Below are positions 62,255-64,000 of a DNA stretch of 64,000 bases, one piece after another. This DNA is from Pseudomonas alliivorans (GTDB lineage: Bacteria; Pseudomonadota; Gammaproteobacteria; Pseudomonadales; Pseudomonadaceae), in NCBI RefSeq assembly GCF_017826695.1, contig NZ_JAFFZW010000010.1:1-64000 (forward strand). Direction: 5' to 3'. Within the stretch, counting starts at the first letter, position 1. Each line of letters begins with the position of its first letter. Under the pieces are notes generated by a model that was not told the origin of the DNA, did not search any database, and saw only the letters and a program-made list of their open reading frames with translations. The translations under genes were made by a program, and so were the position numbers.

Positions 62255-62488
62255 TCAGCGGCTCAAGGGATCGTCCCAGAACGGACGCTCGGTCTCCTGT
62301 TGAATATCGGCCCGACTCAGCCCCAGATCTTTCAATGCACCATCACTCATTTGTGCCAGAAGGCGGCGTTGGCGGTGCAGTTCCTGCCAGCGTTCGACCA
62401 GATTTTTCATTGACCGCAGCGCCTTGCCGAGCTGCGCCGGCAGCGACGATCTGGCGACCAGTACATAACCCTTTTGACCTTTCATCAT
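62255..62488 (-). CDS. DUF1127 small protein
   Basis: A 77-residue basic protein with a C-terminal YjiS/DUF1127 motif: LVERWQELHRQRRLLAQMSDGALKDLGLSRADIQQE. DUF1127 proteins in other bacteria bind RNA or affect phosphate and carbon metabolism; this one is uncharacterised. AGGAGG lies five bases before the ATG at 62488. It reads the same way as ycaQ. Confidence 0.87.
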   Translation of the reverse strand: MMKGQKGYVLVARSSLPAQLGKALRSMKNLVERWQELHRQRRLLAQMSDGALKDLGLSRADIQQETERPFWDDPLSR

Positions 62489-62931
62489 CTTGCCCTCCTT
62501 GTGGGATGACTGAAGTCTCGCGCCGGGCTTGAGATCAATCCAACGAATGTTTCTTATGCAAGGCATTCGCACGATTGATGCATCAGTACCGACAAGCGCT
62601 TTATTTAAGCCCCGCTTGCCGCACCGTTATAACGGCCAGAACTATCTCTTCAATCCACTAAAACCTCGACAAGAAAAAACACACTTCAAACTTCATCCCG
62701 ACCGATGAATCGCAAACTGAATAACCCCTTCATTGACAGTCATTTCTCAGCTTCTAATATTTAAGAGACTTACGCATGGGCACTTGACGCACCTGTTGCA
62801 CGTCACGGGAATCGTTCAATTCAAAACATACCGACCTGTCTAAATAACATCAAATCACTTATATCGCGCGGACCTGATCAATGGATGAATCTATAAGCAC
62901 ACCGTAATACGCAGCCTTCGAGGAGAAACAC
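62489..62931. other. AT-rich non-coding region before the right-edge gene
   Basis: This 443-base gap is visibly richer in A+T than the core genes. It holds three GCAC words spaced exactly nine bases apart (62780, 62789, 62798), overlapping TTGACG. I see no supported gene. It separates core genes on the left from an accessory-looking gene on the right. Confidence 0.6.
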
Positions 62932-64000
62932 ATGGGCATTGACGCCGCTAGCATCCTGTTCAACGCCGAGCCGTTCGGGTTCGGTCCTTCCGCAGCAATC
63001 GCAGCGATTGCGCAGCACTTCACAGGCAGCGGCAGCCACGCCTACGCAGGTGAACAGTACTCGCTGGACCTGCAGAAACACCTCCCCTATCGAGCTATTT
63101 TCAATATGACCGGACGCAGTTCCAGAGACTGGGACGTCACAATTTCCGGTTTCGATATTGTTATAACCGCCATGGACCTTGGCATCGCCAACCGATCATT
63201 ATCCCAAGGTAAACGCGTCGTCTTTTACGACGCATTGACCTGGTATTGGCATGCCGAAACACAATGGCCCGGCATTGAAGCGCTGATCCATCATCCCCAT
63301 GCATTCTATATTGCGCAAAACTTTATAGGTGTACGCGACCGTCTGGCAGACCTGGAGCCGAACCGCTATTCAATCGTCCCCCCCATTACCCCTCATGTGA
63401 ATGAACCGCACCCGGGAAACAACTCGGACTTTGTTCTGCTGAATCTTGGCGGTCTGAAGAATCCTTATACGGATGATGCGGTGCTTATCGAATTTGCCCG
63501 CGCGATCACCTTTGCCTTGCGTCAGGCGCTTGGGCAGGGAGTGAAACTTCACATTGTCACCAGCGAAACGATTGCACAGGCCCTCGAATCAGCGGACGCC
63601 GCCCCGCACGCTCCGGAAAGCGTTTCCCGGATGCTGCGCGACTGCAAGTTCGCGGTCTGCACCCCCGGACTGGGCAATATCTATGAATCGGCGGCTGCGC
63701 AGACACCGGTCATATGGCTGCCTCCGGCCAACGACACACAAGGCCTGCAGTTGGCGCACCTGCGCGACGCCGGCCTGATTGACGCGGAGCTGAGCTGGGA
63801 AAAGCTGGGCATCCACATCGATTACACCGCACCTCTGCCAATCTGCATGAATAGCATTGGTGATGCGATTTCAACGCTGAGAAGCCTGGAGCGGCGTGCT
63901 GCTCTGAATGAAAAAATGGCAGACGCAGTCGCCCAGATCAGCACGTGCAAAAGAGGCAGGACTTTTCAACTGATCGAGCGTTTCGGCAGCGGCGGTGATG
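62932..64000 (+). CDS. Glycosyltransferase-like protein (GT-B fold), truncated by window edge
   Basis: An open frame of at least 356 codons runs off the window. GAGGAG lies six bases before the ATG. The N-terminal half begins MGIDAASILFNAEPFGFGPS, a Gly-rich first loop like those of GT-B enzymes. The C-terminal half contains SRMLRDCKFAVCTPGLGNIYESAAAQTPVIWLPPANDTQGLQLAHLRDAGL, the donor-nucleotide region pattern (Gly, Glu, Pro, Gln) of MurG/UGT-type transferases. I recall loosely similar openings in cytosylglucuronate-synthase-like enzymes of nucleoside antibiotic pathways, but cannot confirm this. Acceptor and donor are unknown. Confidence 0.7.
   Translation, partial: MGIDAASILFNAEPFGFGPSAAIAAIAQHFTGSGSHAYAGEQYSLDLQKHLPYRAIFNMTGRSSRDWDVTISGFDIVITAMDLGIANRSLSQGKRVVFYDALTWYWHAETQWPGIEALIHHPHAFYIAQNFIGVRDRLADLEPNRYSIVPPITPHVNEPHPGNNSDFVLLNLGGLKNPYTDDAVLIEFARAITFALRQALGQGVKLHIVTSETIAQALESADAAPHAPESVSRMLRDCKFAVCTPGLGNIYESAAAQTPVIWLPPANDTQGLQLAHLRDAGLIDAELSWEKLGIHIDYTAPLPICMNSIGDAISTLRSLERRAALNEKMADAVAQISTCKRGRTFQLIERFGSGGD

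Overview
The window is chromosomal DNA of roughly 60% GC from a gammaproteobacterial Pseudomonas, most likely the P. syringae group. The reasons are Pseudomonas-type gene orders (tRNA-Arg/tRNA-Ser next to rsmA-lysC-alaS; a sagS-like kinase next to gpx-msrB-alaA-htpX-tpm), two copies of a REP-like core sharing 20 bases (34377-34398 and 47403-47423), and a diverged palindromic repeat of a type I remember from P. syringae intergenic DNA. I see no transposase, integrase, phage gene or CRISPR array. Species assignment is inference.

Layout. 0-9 kb: three tRNAs, rsmA, lysC, alaS, a threonine-aldolase-like gene, an FMN riboswitch with a terminator-like hairpin in front of a type-II lumazine synthase (ribH2), arfB, and an aromatic amino acid permease. 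9-14 kb: a leftward block for RNA and chromosome biology (PHP phosphoesterase, YciO-like protein, scpA, scpB, a DUF1289 protein, rluB). 14-23 kb: yciB, a yciI-like gene, a coiled-coil envelope protein, a CpxR/Spy/CpxA-like envelope stress locus, ydjA, trkH, a DUF962 protein, an LpxH-like phosphoesterase, a DMT exporter and a SelW-like protein.

23-36.6 kb is a coherent organosulfur-acquisition island: SsuB/SsuC-like transporter parts, an SsuD-like flavin monooxygenase, a LysR regulator, a thiol-dioxygenase-type cupin overlapping a four-domain rhodanese, two separate SsuA-like binding proteins, an SfnB-like acyl-CoA-dehydrogenase-family enzyme, a BisC/DMSO-reductase-type molybdoenzyme and a second LysR regulator. 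AT-rich promoter regions punctuate it. The likely job is capture of sulfonates or sulfoxides and release of their sulfur. 36.7-45.8 kb is a regulatory and accessory block: an MscS channel with a cyclic-nucleotide domain, an AraC-type HTH protein, two convergent paralogous STAND regulators whose 3' ends overlap, a GlxA-type regulator, a pirin and a cupin.

45.9-62.5 kb is mostly core again: two tandem tRNA-Gly/tRNA-Glu pairs, a membrane-anchored coiled-coil protein, msrC, a DUF815 ATPase, a SagS-like hybrid kinase, gpx, msrB, alaA, htpX, tpm, a ygiD-like dioxygenase, deaD, a spermidine-synthase-like methyltransferase, class II DAHP synthase, ycaQ and a DUF1127 protein. The window ends, after about 440 bases of AT-rich non-coding DNA, inside a glycosyltransferase-like gene (62932 to the edge). 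That gene could be the first of an accessory biosynthetic cluster lying outside the window.
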